Assembly (NCBI RefSeq): GCF_026241335.1 | Contig: NZ_JAPHAV010000001.1 | Location: forward strand, 496,001-560,000 | Length of the DNA stretch: 64,000 nucleotides | Source: Ochrobactrum chromiisoli | GTDB taxonomy: Bacteria > Pseudomonadota > Alphaproteobacteria > Rhizobiales > Rhizobiaceae | Direction: 5' to 3' | Part shown: positions 28,222 to 37,313 of the stretch, in pieces | Numbering within the stretch: position 1 is the first letter of the stretch | Layout: each line of letters opens with the position of its first letter | Translations under genes and position numbers: made by a program | The notes under the pieces: model-generated | What the model saw: only the letters and a program-made list of their open reading frames with translations | Told to the model about the DNA's origin: nothing | The model's database searches: none

Positions 28222-29499
28222 ATGACCAAAATTACTGATCTGCGCGTCTTCGATCTGCGCTTCCCGACTTCGCAAAGTCTGGATGGCTCTGACGCAATGA
28301 ACCCGGACCCGGACTATTCGGCCGCTTATGTCATTCTCGATACGGATGACGAGGCGTTGAAGGGCCATGGTCTCACTTTCACCATCGGTCGCGGTAATGA
28401 CATTTGCTGTCAGGCCATTCTTGCCATGCGTCATCTGGTGGTCGGCGTTGACCTTGACGTGGTCCGCGAGGCGCCGGGCAAGTTCTGGCGCCATCTGACA
28501 AGCGACAGCCAGTTGCGCTGGATCGGCCCTGAAAAGGGTGCGATGCATCTGGCAACTGGTGCTGTCGTCAACGCGTTTTGGGATCTGCTGGCAAAGCAGT
28601 CGGGCAAGCCGGTTTGGCGTCTGGTTTCAGAACTTTCCGCTGAGGAAATCGCCGACATCGTCGATTACCGCTATCTGACCGATGTGCTGACCCGTGACGA
28701 AGCTGTCGAAATTCTGCGCAAAGCAGAAAGTGGCAAGGCTGAACGTATCGCTAAGCTCGAAGCCACGGGCTATCCTTGCTACACGACTTCTGCTGGTTGG
28801 CTTGGCTATGATGATGAAAAGCTGCGTCGTCTGTGTCAGGAGGCCATTGATGAAGGCTTCAATCACGTCAAGATGAAGGTTGGCCGTGATCTCGAAGACG
28901 ATATTCGTCGTCTCACCATTGCGCGTGAAGTGATTGGCCCGGATCGTTATCTGATGATTGACGCCAATCAGGTCTGGGAAGTCGATCAGGCAATCGCGTG
29001 GGTTAACAAGCTTGCCTTCTCTAAGCCGTTCTTCATCGAAGAGCCGACCAGCCCGGATGATGTTGCAGGACATCGCAAAATCCGCCAAGCCATTGGCGAT
29101 GTGAAGGTTGCAACTGGTGAAATGTGCCAGAACCGCATCATGTTCAAGCAGTTTATCGCCGAAGGCGCTATCGATATCGTCCAGATCGATTCATGCCGCA
29201 TGGGTGGCCTGAATGAAGTTCTGGCCGTGCTGCTGATTGCTGCGAAATACAACAAGCCTGTTTGGCCACATGCCGGCGGCGTTGGCCTTTGCGAATATGT
29301 GCAGCACCTGTCGATGATTGATTATGTTGCCGTTTCCGGCACTATGGATGGTCGCGTGATCGAATATGTCGATCATCTGCACGAGCATTTCATTGAGCCA
29401 TGCATCATCAAGGATGCGGCCTATATGCCGCCATCACTGCCGGGCTTCTCAATTGAAATGAAGCCAGAGTCGATTATGCAATATACGTTCAAGGGCTGA
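28222..29499 (+). CDS. L-fuconate dehydratase
   Basis: The 425-aa enolase-superfamily enzyme has the length and N-terminus of fuconate dehydratases (DLRFPTSQSLDGSDAMNPDPDYS) and the barrel residues NHVKMKVG (KxK), DANQVW, EEPTSP, TGEMCQN and WPHAGGVGLCE. It removes water from L-fuconate to give 2-keto-3-deoxy-L-fuconate. It is the last gene of the plus-strand operon and is followed by a terminator. This gene is the main reason for naming the pathway. Confidence 0.92.
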   Translation: MTKITDLRVFDLRFPTSQSLDGSDAMNPDPDYSAAYVILDTDDEALKGHGLTFTIGRGNDICCQAILAMRHLVVGVDLDVVREAPGKFWRHLTSDSQLRWIGPEKGAMHLATGAVVNAFWDLLAKQSGKPVWRLVSELSAEEIADIVDYRYLTDVLTRDEAVEILRKAESGKAERIAKLEATGYPCYTTSAGWLGYDDEKLRRLCQEAIDEGFNHVKMKVGRDLEDDIRRLTIAREVIGPDRYLMIDANQVWEVDQAIAWVNKLAFSKPFFIEEPTSPDDVAGHRKIRQAIGDVKVATGEMCQNRIMFKQFIAEGAIDIVQIDSCRMGGLNEVLAVLLIAAKYNKPVWPHAGGVGLCEYVQHLSMIDYVAVSGTMDGRVIEYVDHLHEHFIEPCIIKDAAYMPPSLPGFSIEMKPESIMQYTFKG

Positions 29500-29520
29500 T
29501 ACAAAAGCATTTGAGCTCGA

Positions 29521-29561
29521 AGCCGCGCTGCCGAAAATATCTTTCGTAGCGCGGCTTTTTA
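29521..29561 (+). terminator. Terminator of the sugar catabolic operon
   Basis: AGCCGCGCT (29521-29529) pairs with AGCGCGGCT (29548-29556), with an inner CGAAA/TTTCG pairing and a following TTTTT. Confidence 0.9.
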
Positions 29562-29623
29562 TTATTGATCGCTTAAGAATACTCTGTTCCTTTGGGAACT
29601 GTTGATTTGGCAAAGGTGTTAAG

Positions 29624-30097
29624 ATGAATAAGGCAATTTGGATACTCGGTGCTTCCGTTCTTTTGGCGGCAACATCATCCGGCTCTGCGCAGGTTAGCGC
29701 TGAAGTCGGCGTGCTTTCTTGCGATGTGTCCGCCGGTATCGGCCTGATCATCGAGCAGAAGCAGAAGGTTAGCTGTACGCTGTCGAACGGCAATGGTTTG
29801 TCACAGCAGTATAAGGGGTCGATTGATCAATATGGTCTGGAACTGGGTGAAACGACCGGCGGCCAGATGACCTGGACTGTTCTTGCTGCAACCACAACTG
29901 TTGAGCCGGGCGCACTTGCTGGCACCTATGCGGGCGCGCAGGCGGATGCAAGCCTTGGCCTCGGCGCAGGCGTTCAGGTTCTGGTCGGCGGAACCGGCCA
30001 GTCTTTCACATTGCAGCCGCTGGCTGTCGATACCGAAAAGGGAACAGCTCTCTCTGCCGGTGTTGAAACGCTGACGCTGGAATATGTTCAGCCGTAA
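29624..30097 (+). CDS. DUF992-domain periplasmic protein
   Basis: The 157-aa protein has a signal peptide (MNKAIWILGASVLLAATSSGSA) and matches the DUF992 family: VGVLSCDVSAGIGLII near the N-terminus, SCTLSN, and the C-terminal pattern of LEY. Two cysteines may form a disulfide. The function is unknown. The family is common in Rhizobiales. It is a single-gene unit with its own terminator. Confidence 0.85.
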   Translation: MNKAIWILGASVLLAATSSGSAQVSAEVGVLSCDVSAGIGLIIEQKQKVSCTLSNGNGLSQQYKGSIDQYGLELGETTGGQMTWTVLAATTTVEPGALAGTYAGAQADASLGLGAGVQVLVGGTGQSFTLQPLAVDTEKGTALSAGVETLTLEYVQP

Positions 30098-30119
30098 ATT
30101 GGGTTGCTGATGGCTTCAA

Positions 30120-30151
30120 AAAAAGCGCACCAAAGGTCGGTGCGCTTTTTT
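30120..30151 (+). terminator. Terminator after the DUF992 gene
   Basis: AAAGCGCACC (30122-30131) pairs with GGTGCGCTTT (30139-30148), flanked by A and T runs. Confidence 0.88.
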
Positions 30152-30458
30152 ATTTGAGCATTTCCATTGGGTCAATCAAACAGGAAAGGCACGGGCGATG
30201 ATGGCGGCTTGGACAGCTTTGTCATGAGCCGCAAAGCACTGCGGCACGAAGGCCGCGCTCACGAATCGTCGCTTTAAAACCCCAAATGAAAGCATCGCAG
30301 AATGAAAAATCAGCTGTTGCATGGGAAGTATTGTGCTAAAGCACGTCGCAGCTAAAGGGGCTCATTTAGCATTTGCAAATATGCGGCAATGACACGCTTT
30401 AAGCGCGACATATTCTAGTGCTCCTCGCGATAAATAGAAGTATGGAAATCTTCAAAAG
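30152..30458. other. Intergenic region with repeat remnants
   Basis: No gene was recognised. GAGCATTTCC near 30156 followed by CAATCAAACAGGAAA is a partial copy of the dispersed intergenic repeat also seen at 4179 and 63081. GTGCTAAAGCAC (30333-30344) is a perfect palindrome, and CGCTTTAAGCG near 30396 is another. Both resemble decayed short repeats. Confidence 0.4.
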
Positions 30459-30587
30459 ATGGAATGGATTCCTATAGTTTTGATGGGGTTCAAGGTTGTC
30501 GTATTAGGCGTGGCCATGTTCTTTGCCATCAAGTGGCATTACGATAAAGATAAGGCGAAAAAGGATAGCGAAACAAACCTACCGTAA
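30459..30587 (+). CDS. Small single-span membrane protein
   Basis: A 42-codon frame encodes MEWIPIVLMGFKVVVLGVAM, then FFAIKWHYDKDK and a charged tail. One hydrophobic helix followed by WHYDK and lysines predicts an inner-membrane protein with its C-terminus in the cytoplasm. The ribosome site is weak (AAAAG), so the start is uncertain; an internal ATG at 30483 would give 34 aa. The function is unknown. Confidence 0.5.
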   Translation: MEWIPIVLMGFKVVVLGVAMFFAIKWHYDKDKAKKDSETNLP

Positions 30588-30871
30588 GTATTCGCAAATC
30601 GCGAGCAACCATGTTTGAGGGCAGAATCCTGAAACTGCATGTCATACCACGGCTCGCCGATCCGCGCGACAAGCCCGGATTTACCAGAAGCCGAGTTTGC
30701 GATTTTGGCGCGGTGAGGCATTGAGGCATTATACCATTGCTCCCGAATAGCCCACTCTAAGCGGGCTTTTTCGTGCGCGTAATAAAATGGGCCTGCAATA
30801 ACGCTCGTTCTTATTGCAAGATTGTCAGTTTGTTATGAATCTAAAAACGAAGGACTTTGGGGGAGTGTGAA

Positions 30872-30947
30872 TGGTGCCCGGAGACGGATTTGAACCGCCG
30901 ACACGCGGATTTTCAATCCGCTGCTCTACCAACTGAGCTATCCGGGC
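30872..30947 (-). tRNA. tRNA-Phe (GAA)
   Basis: On the minus strand the sequence folds as a cloverleaf with acceptor GCCCGGA, anticodon loop TTGAAAA (GAA), GGTTCAAATCC T-arm and encoded CCA. Confidence 0.95.
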
Positions 30948-31114
30948 ATCCTCGCAGTGATTTCTCACCATGTGGCGGTGTTGGTGTCCGCCGGAAGTGG
31001 GTGCGTTATAGCATTAAATTTCACGCTGTCCAGCACCCTATCGCAATTTTTATAAGATTTCTTATAAGCTTGCTAAACTACCGATTTGACTGTGGAAATC
31101 AGAGCCACACATAC

Positions 31115-31330
31115 TCAGTTGTCGTTCTCTTCCTCTTCATCAATCGGCTTACCGGGAATCACATAGCTTCCCGAAAGCCAACGATTGAGGTCAATGCTTT
31201 TGCAACGCGGTGAGCAGAACGGATAAGCATCACGAACCGATGGCTTGCCACATTCAGGGCAGGGACGAACAGGGCGCAAGGGCGTGACGCGAGCGTCCGG
31301 CGCTGTGGAGATATCTTTCTTGTCGCTCAT
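31115..31330 (-). CDS. yacG: DNA gyrase inhibitor YacG
   Basis: The 71-aa protein has the zinc-binding pattern CPEC...FCSPRC followed by [16 protein letters not shown], the YacG signature, and an acidic tail. YacG binds GyrB and blocks DNA binding in E. coli. The ATG at 31330 is chosen; the open frame extends into the upstream maf stop region with no homologous residues. It is eight bases downstream of maf. Confidence 0.93.
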   Translation of the reverse strand: MSDKKDISTAPDARVTPLRPVRPCPECGKPSVRDAYPFCSPRCKSIDLNRWLSGSYVIPGKPIDEEEENDN

Positions 31331-31337
31331 GGGATTT

Positions 31338-31970
31338 TCAGACCTTGCCGTTTTGCCAATTGGCGTAGACAGGATAGCCACCATCGGCCAGCAGGCTCAC
31401 CGTTTCCTGCAAGGGAAGCCCCACCACGCTGGTGTAGGAGCCAACAAGCTTGACCACGAAGCTGCCTGCAAGTCCCTGAATGGCATAACCACCAGCCTTG
31501 CCGCGCCATTCGCCGGACGCGAGATAGGCGTCGATCTGCAAGCGCGTCAAACGCTCAAAACGCAGACGTGTTTCAACAAGTGTCTGGCGCAGATTTCCAT
31601 TGGGCAGAACAAGGCAGACACCGGTAAAAACCTTATGCGTACGCCCTGACAAAAGACGCAGGCATTCCCGCGCTTCATCGTTGATCTCGGCCTTTGGCAA
31701 AATGCGGCGCCCGACGGCAACAACCGTATCAGCCGCAAGAACAAAAGCTTTGCCGAAATTTTCATCGCCCTGCAATTGTTCCTGCGCAGCCTTTGCCTTT
31801 TCACGCGAAAGCCGCCGCGCCAGAGAACGCGGATGCTCCGCACGCTGGGGCGTTTCATCAATATCAGCTGGCTGAATATGATCCGGCTCAATGCCGGCTT
31901 GACCCAGAAGCTCAATTCTTCGGGGGGAGCCGGACGCAAGAACCAGCTTATGTTGCGCGCTTATAGACAA
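31338..31970 (-). CDS. Maf-family nucleotide pyrophosphatase
   Basis: The 210-aa protein has the Maf motifs LASGSPRR near the start, ADTVVAVG with the catalytic aspartate, [11 protein letters not shown] and the central [10 protein letters not shown]. Relatives hydrolyse dTTP, UTP or modified nucleotides and may affect division. It lies between infA and yacG, a common alphaproteobacterial arrangement. Confidence 0.92.
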   Translation of the reverse strand: MSISAQHKLVLASGSPRRIELLGQAGIEPDHIQPADIDETPQRAEHPRSLARRLSREKAKAAQEQLQGDENFGKAFVLAADTVVAVGRRILPKAEINDEARECLRLLSGRTHKVFTGVCLVLPNGNLRQTLVETRLRFERLTRLQIDAYLASGEWRGKAGGYAIQGLAGSFVVKLVGSYTSVVGLPLQETVSLLADGGYPVYANWQNGKV

Positions 31971-31999
31971 GGCTTTTTCCGAAAAAGCGAGTGATTGGC

Positions 32000-32218
32000 T
32001 TATTTGAAGCGGTAGGTGATACGGCCCTTGGTCAGGTCGTAAGGGGTCATTTCGACCAGAACCTTGTCGCCAGCGAGAACGCGGATGCGGTTCTTGCGCA
32101 TGCGGCCGGCAGTGTGGGCAATGATTTCATGTTCGTTTTCGAGCTTCACGCGGAACATTGCATTTGGCAGCAGTTCCGTAACAACACCCGGAAATTCGAG
32201 GACTTCTTCTTTCGCCAT
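32000..32218 (-). CDS. infA: Translation initiation factor IF-1
   Basis: The 72-aa S1-fold protein ([20 protein letters not shown]; ending [13 protein letters not shown]) is full length and typical. The in-frame upstream Met at 32266 is ignored because IF-1 universally starts at MAKEE. Confidence 0.97.
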   Translation of the reverse strand: MAKEEVLEFPGVVTELLPNAMFRVKLENEHEIIAHTAGRMRKNRIRVLAGDKVLVEMTPYDLTKGRITYRFK

Positions 32219-32331
32219 GCGATACCTGTTTCTTTCTTTGATAGAATTGGCCCGAAACCGGGCCATAGCTTTAAATTTGGCCGGAACCTATATGATTAGA
32301 CGGCATTTGTGAACAACCGAATTGGATGATG

Positions 32332-32802
32332 TTATTTTGGAGCTAAACGCTCTGTAATCTGGTGCTTCAAACGGTCTCGCACATCACGATAAGCATCCAA
32401 AATCTGCCCGCGGCTGCCTGTAACAAGTGTAGGGTCCGGTGTCGGCCAATATTCGACATCGACCGAAAATCCGCGCATACGTTCAAGCACCGTATGATGT
32501 GCAAGCGGAGTGAGCGTGATGATAAGGTCAAAATAGCCATCCGCCAGCTCTTCCAACCCGCGAGGTTGCCGGTCATCAAGCGACAAACCTTCTTCATTCA
32601 AAACGGCATCAACAAACGGATCACGCTCACCGCGCTGCACGCCTGCCGACGCAATATACATATTGGGCGACAACAGCTTTCTTGCAAGAAGCTCGGCCAT
32701 TGGAGAACGGATTGCGTTTTTGCCACAGACGAAAAGTATAGACGTGGGCCGTTTGGCAGCTTCGGCGTCTTCCGCTTTTTCAACCGCATCATCACCGTGC
32801 AT
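32332..32802 (-). CDS. Low-molecular-weight protein-tyrosine-phosphatase-like protein
   Basis: The 156-aa protein contains a CX5R(S) phosphate loop (CGKNAIRS) after an acidic N-terminus of about 25 residues, and a distal PDP segment that may supply the general acid. In classical LMW-PTPs the loop is CxGNxCRS; here the second cysteine is isoleucine, so redox protection through a cysteine pair is absent. Arsenate reductase activity is possible but not supported. The gene sits six bases downstream of the UPF0262 gene. Confidence 0.82.
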   Translation of the reverse strand: MHGDDAVEKAEDAEAAKRPTSILFVCGKNAIRSPMAELLARKLLSPNMYIASAGVQRGERDPFVDAVLNEEGLSLDDRQPRGLEELADGYFDLIITLTPLAHHTVLERMRGFSVDVEYWPTPDPTLVTGSRGQILDAYRDVRDRLKHQITERLAPK

Positions 32803-32808
32803 TTGATC

Positions 32809-33291
32809 TCAGCCCCGCCAATGCAGCACGCATACCAGTGTGAAGAGACGCCGCGCCGTCGCAAAATCAACTTCAATCTTGCCGTTCAGACGCGTTTGCA
32901 GCGTTTGGGATCCTTCATTATGCAGGCCGCGCCGTCCCATATCGATGGCTTCAATCTTGCTTGGAGACGCGGAACGGATTGCCTCGTAATAGCTTTCGCA
33001 CACCATGAAATAATCGCGAACGATGCGTTTCAATGGTGTCAGCGATAGAATGTGGGTCGCAACGTTTTCACCGTTTTCACGTGTGATCGAAAAAATGAGT
33101 CGCGTTTCCATAAGCGACAGGCGAAGCTTGTATGGCCCACCTGTGGCATCGCCGACCGGATAGAAGGTATTTTCCTCAATCAGATCAAAAATAGCGACTG
33201 CGCGTTCATGCTCGACATCAGGCGTCGAGCGCCCGATGGTTTCATCCAGCTCGACGTCGATCAATCGGGCATTAGGAACGCCGACAGTCAT
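32809..33291 (-). CDS. UPF0262 family protein
   Basis: The 160-aa protein fits the UPF0262 family of alphaproteobacteria, found between hisD and the phosphatase gene in Brucella and Rhizobium. Recognisable stretches are [22 protein letters not shown] and [13 protein letters not shown]. The function is unknown. The gap to hisD is six bases, so it is cotranscribed with it. Confidence 0.9.
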   Translation of the reverse strand: MTVGVPNARLIDVELDETIGRSTPDVEHERAVAIFDLIEENTFYPVGDATGGPYKLRLSLMETRLIFSITRENGENVATHILSLTPLKRIVRDYFMVCESYYEAIRSASPSKIEAIDMGRRGLHNEGSQTLQTRLNGKIEVDFATARRLFTLVCVLHWRG

Positions 33292-33297
33292 GATCCC

Positions 33298-34590
33298 TCA
33301 TAGGTTGAGCCGGATGGCAACGGATTGCGCGTGGGCGTCAAGGCCTTCTGCGCGAGCGATTTCAATAGCGGCAGGTCCAAGCGCACGCAGCTGATCGGGA
33401 CCGAGCTTTAGAAGTGATGTGCGCTTCATATAATCAAGCACCGACAGGCCGGACGAGAATCGCGCCGAACGTGCGGTCGGCAGAACGTGATTGCAGCCGC
33501 CGACATAATCGCCGATCACTTCCGGCGTATAGGCACCAATGAAGATTGAGCCGGCATTGCGAATTCGGGGCAGCAAGGCTTCGGGATCGGCAGTGGCGAT
33601 TTCCAGATGCTCGGCTGCAATGCGATTTGCCAGCGGGATGGCAGCATCAAAGTCCTCAACCAAAATGACTGCGCCAAAATCGCGCCAGCTTGCCGCTGCC
33701 GTTTCTGCACGCGGCAAAGTTTTCAGCTGGCGCTCAACGGCGTCTTCAACAGCCTTCGCGAAAGGCTCGTCATCGGTCATCAGGATAGATTGCGCGGCCG
33801 TATCGTGTTCTGCCTGCGCGAGAATGTCGGCCGCCAGCCAGTCCGGATTGTTGTCCTTGTCGGCAATCACCAGCACTTCGGAAGGTCCGGCAATCATGTC
33901 AATGCCGACCGTACCAAAGACAATGCGCTTGGCAGCCGCAACATATGCGTTGCCGGGGCCAACAATTTTTGCAACCGGCGCAATGGTTTGCGTACCAAAG
34001 GCGAGAGCCGCCACAGCCTGCGCGCCGCCAACACGGTAGATTTCTGAAACACCGGCAAGGCGGGCTGCCACCAGAACCAGCGGGTTGAGCTTGCCATCAG
34101 GCGAGGGCACAACCATCACAATCCGCTCAACCCCTGCAACCTTTGCAGGCACAGCATTCATCAACACCGAACTTGGATAGCTCGCAGTGCCGCCCGGCAC
34201 ATAAAGACCGACGGCTTCTATGGCTGTCCAGCGCGAACCGAGTTCCACGCCAAGCGCATCGGTGTAGCGATCATCCTTAGGGAGTTGGCGCGAGTGGTGT
34301 TTTTCAATACGTTCATGCGCCAGTTTCAGCGCTTCAATGGTTGAGGCAGGTGCTTGATCGAAAGCCGCATCGATTTCTGCTTCCGTAACCCGAATGCCGG
34401 TTTTATTCAGATCGATACGATCAAAACGCAGCGAATATTCAATCAGGGCGGCATCGCCTTCGCGGCGTACACGATCAACGATTTCGCGGGCAGCGCGATC
34501 CACATCTTCAGAGACCTCGCGCTTGCCGGTCAGGAAAGCTGCAAAGTTCTTTTCAAAATCGGGGTCGGTTTGTCTGAGCGTCGTGACCAC
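33298..34590 (-). CDS. hisD: Histidinol dehydrogenase
   Basis: The 430-aa enzyme performs the last two oxidations of histidine biosynthesis (histidinol to histidine). It shows GPSEVLVIADK, the AEHDTAAQS region, EHLEI and NHVLPT, which include zinc and catalytic histidine positions. It is the first gene of the hisD-UPF0262-phosphatase-infA-maf-yacG series on the minus strand, with only short gaps as far as the phosphatase. Confidence 0.96.
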   Translation of the reverse strand: MVTTLRQTDPDFEKNFAAFLTGKREVSEDVDRAAREIVDRVRREGDAALIEYSLRFDRIDLNKTGIRVTEAEIDAAFDQAPASTIEALKLAHERIEKHHSRQLPKDDRYTDALGVELGSRWTAIEAVGLYVPGGTASYPSSVLMNAVPAKVAGVERIVMVVPSPDGKLNPLVLVAARLAGVSEIYRVGGAQAVAALAFGTQTIAPVAKIVGPGNAYVAAAKRIVFGTVGIDMIAGPSEVLVIADKDNNPDWLAADILAQAEHDTAAQSILMTDDEPFAKAVEDAVERQLKTLPRAETAAASWRDFGAVILVEDFDAAIPLANRIAAEHLEIATADPEALLPRIRNAGSIFIGAYTPEVIGDYVGGCNHVLPTARSARFSSGLSVLDYMKRTSLLKLGPDQLRALGPAAIEIARAEGLDAHAQSVAIRLNL

Positions 34591-34667
34591 GCTGGTATTC
34601 CTTTAACTGTCGGTCCGGGCAAAGCCCTGTTGTCTTGTGTAATGAGAAATCTTGTCGTGAACCGCAA

Positions 34668-35108
34668 TCAGGCGTCGTGTCGCGGTACGGAACTGGTTTC
34701 CCACGCAGCCCCCAGATCCGTCAGCTGCGCTTCGATACATTCCACATCCAGACGGATAGCGGCATTTGCTGAAAAAGTCAGTTCCAAAGTTCCAGCAGGT
34801 GCTTCACCAGGAATAAAACGAATGGCCAGCAGTGACAAAACCTCTTCGGGTTTCTGCCGGTCGATGCCGCTGCCTTTGACAGCCGTGACGCGGTTAAAAT
34901 GCAAAGCAGTGCGGCGACGCTGATATTGCGGCTTTCGGAAAAGCTTCGGTTTGACCTTTTCCCACGCAAAGCGATTGAGTGTCAGCACGAAGCGCTTCTC
35001 CGCCGCCAGATATTGCAGATCTGACACTTTGAGAACCGCGTCCTGAAGATGGGCGGACAGGACCTGCAAATCTTCTTCATCCAGCGCCACAAGCTTCAAC
35101 ATTTCCAT
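34668..35108 (-). CDS. DUF2948 family protein
   Basis: The 146-aa protein begins MEMLKLVALDEEDLQVLSAH, the pattern of the DUF2948 family found upstream of hisD in many Rhizobiales. The function is unknown. The start at 35108 is preferred over the upstream Met at 35162 by family length; Met at 35102 is equally possible. Confidence 0.85.
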   Translation of the reverse strand: MEMLKLVALDEEDLQVLSAHLQDAVLKVSDLQYLAAEKRFVLTLNRFAWEKVKPKLFRKPQYQRRRTALHFNRVTAVKGSGIDRQKPEEVLSLLAIRFIPGEAPAGTLELTFSANAAIRLDVECIEAQLTDLGAAWETSSVPRHDA

Positions 35109-35270
35109 ATCTGGCCCATATCTTGCGTTGTTCCCTGCTACTCTCAAATATCGTGTGTGCAACTTTGCATGTCAGCACAAAAAAATCGACAGGCTTTTCA
35201 GCCTGTTGACGAATAAGCCGGAAATGAAAGAAAAGCCGGACTGCATTAGGCAAATCCGGCTTTTAAATGA

Positions 35271-36563
35271 TTAACCGCTGATGCGCTCAACATGAGCGCC
35301 ACAGCGCGAGAGCTTTTCTTCCAATCGCTCAAAGCCGCGATCAAGGTGATAGACGCGGTTGACGGTTGTTTCACCCTCAGCAGCAAGGCCCGCGATAACC
35401 AGTGAAACCGATGCGCGCAGATCCGTTGCCATAACCTGTGCACCCTTGAGACGTTCTACACCTTCAACGGTTGCAGTCTGGCCCGACAAAGAAATCTTTG
35501 CACCCAGACGCGCCAGCTCCTGCACATGCATGAAGCGATTTTCGAAGATCGTCTCGGTAATGCGTGATGTCCCCTGTGCCATCGTCATCAGGCCCATGAA
35601 CTGCGCCTGAAGATCGGTCGGAAAGCCGGGGAACGGATCGGTGGTTACATCGACTGGATGAATACCATGGCCATTGCGCACGACACGCAGGCCGCTGTTG
35701 GTTTCGGTGATTTCCGCGCCCGCCTGACGCAAGGTTTCAAGCGCTGCGGTAAGCTGGCTTTCCTGTGCGCCTTCAAGCAGCACATCACCGCCTGTCATGG
35801 CAACAGCCATGGCGTAAGTGCCGGTTTCAATACGGTCTGGGATAACGCGAACGCGTGCGCCCGACAGGCTGGTAACACCCTGCACATGGATTGTGTCGGT
35901 GCCTGCGCCGGTGATTTTTGCGCCCATGGCATTCAGGCAGTCGGCGAGATTGACAACCTCCGGCTCGCGCGCAGGGTTTTCGATAATTGTTTCGCCTTTG
36001 GCAAGTGCTGCTGCCACCAGCATGACGTGGGTCGCGCCAACTGAAACCTTTGGGAAGCGATAGCGTGCACCAACAAGGCCGCCCTTTGGTGCGCGCGCCT
36101 TTGCATATCCATTCTCAATGTCGATCTGCGCACCGAGCGCTTCAAGGCATTCGAGCAGCAGATCAACCGGGCGTGTACCAATGGCGCAACCGCCAGGCAG
36201 CGAAACGGTTGCTTCACCCATACGCGCCAGAAGCGGGCCGATGACCCAGAAGCTCGCACGCATCTTGGAAACCAGCTCATAAGGAGCAACGGTATCGACA
36301 ATGTTGCGCGCCGTGAAATGGATGGTGCGCGAATAGGCGCCATTCTGATGTTCGCGGCGCCCATTGACGGAATAGTCAACGCCATGATTGGAAAGAATGC
36401 GGATCAACTGCTCGACATCGGCGAGGTGCGGCACGTTTTCAAGCGTCAGCGTATCGTCGGTGAGAAGCGAAGCGATCATCAATGGCAGCGCTGCATTTTT
36501 AGCGCCAGAGATAGGAATGACGCCGTTGAGCTTGTTGCCGCCGATGATTTTGATGCGATCCAT
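35271..36563 (-). CDS. murA: UDP-N-acetylglucosamine 1-carboxyvinyltransferase
   Basis: The 430-aa enzyme transfers enolpyruvate to UDP-GlcNAc, the first committed step of peptidoglycan synthesis. The N-terminal KNAALPLM lysine site and the catalytic loop [12 protein letters not shown] are present. The loop keeps the cysteine targeted by fosfomycin, so no target-based resistance is seen. It is full length. Confidence 0.97.
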   Translation of the reverse strand: MDRIKIIGGNKLNGVIPISGAKNAALPLMIASLLTDDTLTLENVPHLADVEQLIRILSNHGVDYSVNGRREHQNGAYSRTIHFTARNIVDTVAPYELVSKMRASFWVIGPLLARMGEATVSLPGGCAIGTRPVDLLLECLEALGAQIDIENGYAKARAPKGGLVGARYRFPKVSVGATHVMLVAAALAKGETIIENPAREPEVVNLADCLNAMGAKITGAGTDTIHVQGVTSLSGARVRVIPDRIETGTYAMAVAMTGGDVLLEGAQESQLTAALETLRQAGAEITETNSGLRVVRNGHGIHPVDVTTDPFPGFPTDLQAQFMGLMTMAQGTSRITETIFENRFMHVQELARLGAKISLSGQTATVEGVERLKGAQVMATDLRASVSLVIAGLAAEGETTVNRVYHLDRGFERLEEKLSRCGAHVERISG

Positions 36564-36832
36564 GCTGTTTCACCTTCTGGGCCGAAGCTTTTGCCCGGCA
36601 ATCGATATTTGCAAATTCCGCAGCACTTGAGACTGGCAGCGTTGCATTAAGAAATGACTGTTCATGCGGCGGAATTACGTCGAACACGAATCACAGTCGT
36701 ATCGCGGTACCACCGAGAATTGATCTGTGCTTTTAACGCAGCCGCTTTCTATCTTCAAGGAAGGCTTTATTACATGATATTCTGCTTGAAAAGCAGCGCC
36801 GAACGCGCAGGTGCTTTTTAGCGGGGAAAGGT
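36564..36832. other. Intergenic region upstream of murA
   Basis: No gene was recognised. It should contain the murA promoter. A small hairpin (CTGCTT at 36782-36787, AAGCAG at 36791-36796) lies near the end of the small gene on its far side and may help end that transcript. Confidence 0.4.
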
Positions 36833-37012
36833 TCAGTCTATGTCTTCTTTGCCCGCGGTTATGCCATCATTGCGTTCATCGGCATCGCCTGCACGTCGTG
36901 AGCGCGATTGCACTTTGCGCCGCATGAGATTCGCACGCAATTGCTCAGCGCGCCGCTTCTCGCGCGGATCGATATGATTTTTTTTGTCGTCTTTGGTCTT
37001 TTTTTCGCTCAT
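36833..37012 (-). CDS. Small basic protein, unknown function
   Basis: A 59-codon minus-strand frame encodes MSEKKTKDDKKNHIDPREKR, then RAEQLRANLMRRK and an acidic tail. The high Lys/Arg content and the PREKRRAEQLRANLMRRK helix resemble small conserved Rhizobiales proteins annotated as hypothetical near murA. A nucleic-acid or ribosome partner is possible but unproven. Confidence 0.6.
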   Translation of the reverse strand: MSEKKTKDDKKNHIDPREKRRAEQLRANLMRRKVQSRSRRAGDADERNDGITAGKEDID

Positions 37013-37159
37013 GGCTTCTATGTACTCCGGTAAAAACCCTTCGAAAAGCGGGTTTTAAAGTGAGTATCCAATGATTTCCACATTAAGTGAAAAGAAATGC
37101 AATTGCTTGCTTGCGATTCACGCAATGATGTGGCAGAAGTCCGCCGCGTTCAAGAGAAT

Positions 37160-37234
37160 GCTGCGGTAGCTCAGTGGTAGAGCACTCCATTGGTAATGGA
37201 GAGGTCGAGAGTTCAATCCTCTCTCGCAGCACCA
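37160..37234 (+). tRNA. tRNA-Thr (GGT), integration site of the island
   Basis: The cloverleaf has acceptor GCTGCGG, anticodon loop TTGGTAA (GGT), T-arm GAGAG TTCAATC CTCTC and encoded CCA. It is intact. Its last 34 bases recur, with two changes, at 50335-50368. Confidence 0.95.
37201..37234 (+). repeat. attL of the genomic island (within tRNA-Thr 3' end)
   Basis: This 34-base segment is matched at 50335-50368 in direct orientation with 32 identities. The last 23 bases (37212-37234) are identical in both copies. It marks the left island junction. Confidence 0.9.
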
Positions 37235-37292
37235 TTCTATCTACTTGAATTGATAGAACTTCCTGAAAAACAAAGACTTTTAGACGGCCTTC

Positions 37293-37303
37293 TGGTACAC
37301 AGA
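37293..37303 (+). repeat. Possible integrase arm site, left end
   Basis: TGGTACACAGA lies 59 bases inside the left core repeat and recurs in the same orientation at 50275-50285, about 60 bases inside the right core repeat. Mirror-like spacing at both ends suggests integrase or excisionase arm-type sites. Confidence 0.5.
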
Positions 37304-37313
37304 GGTGGTCCAC

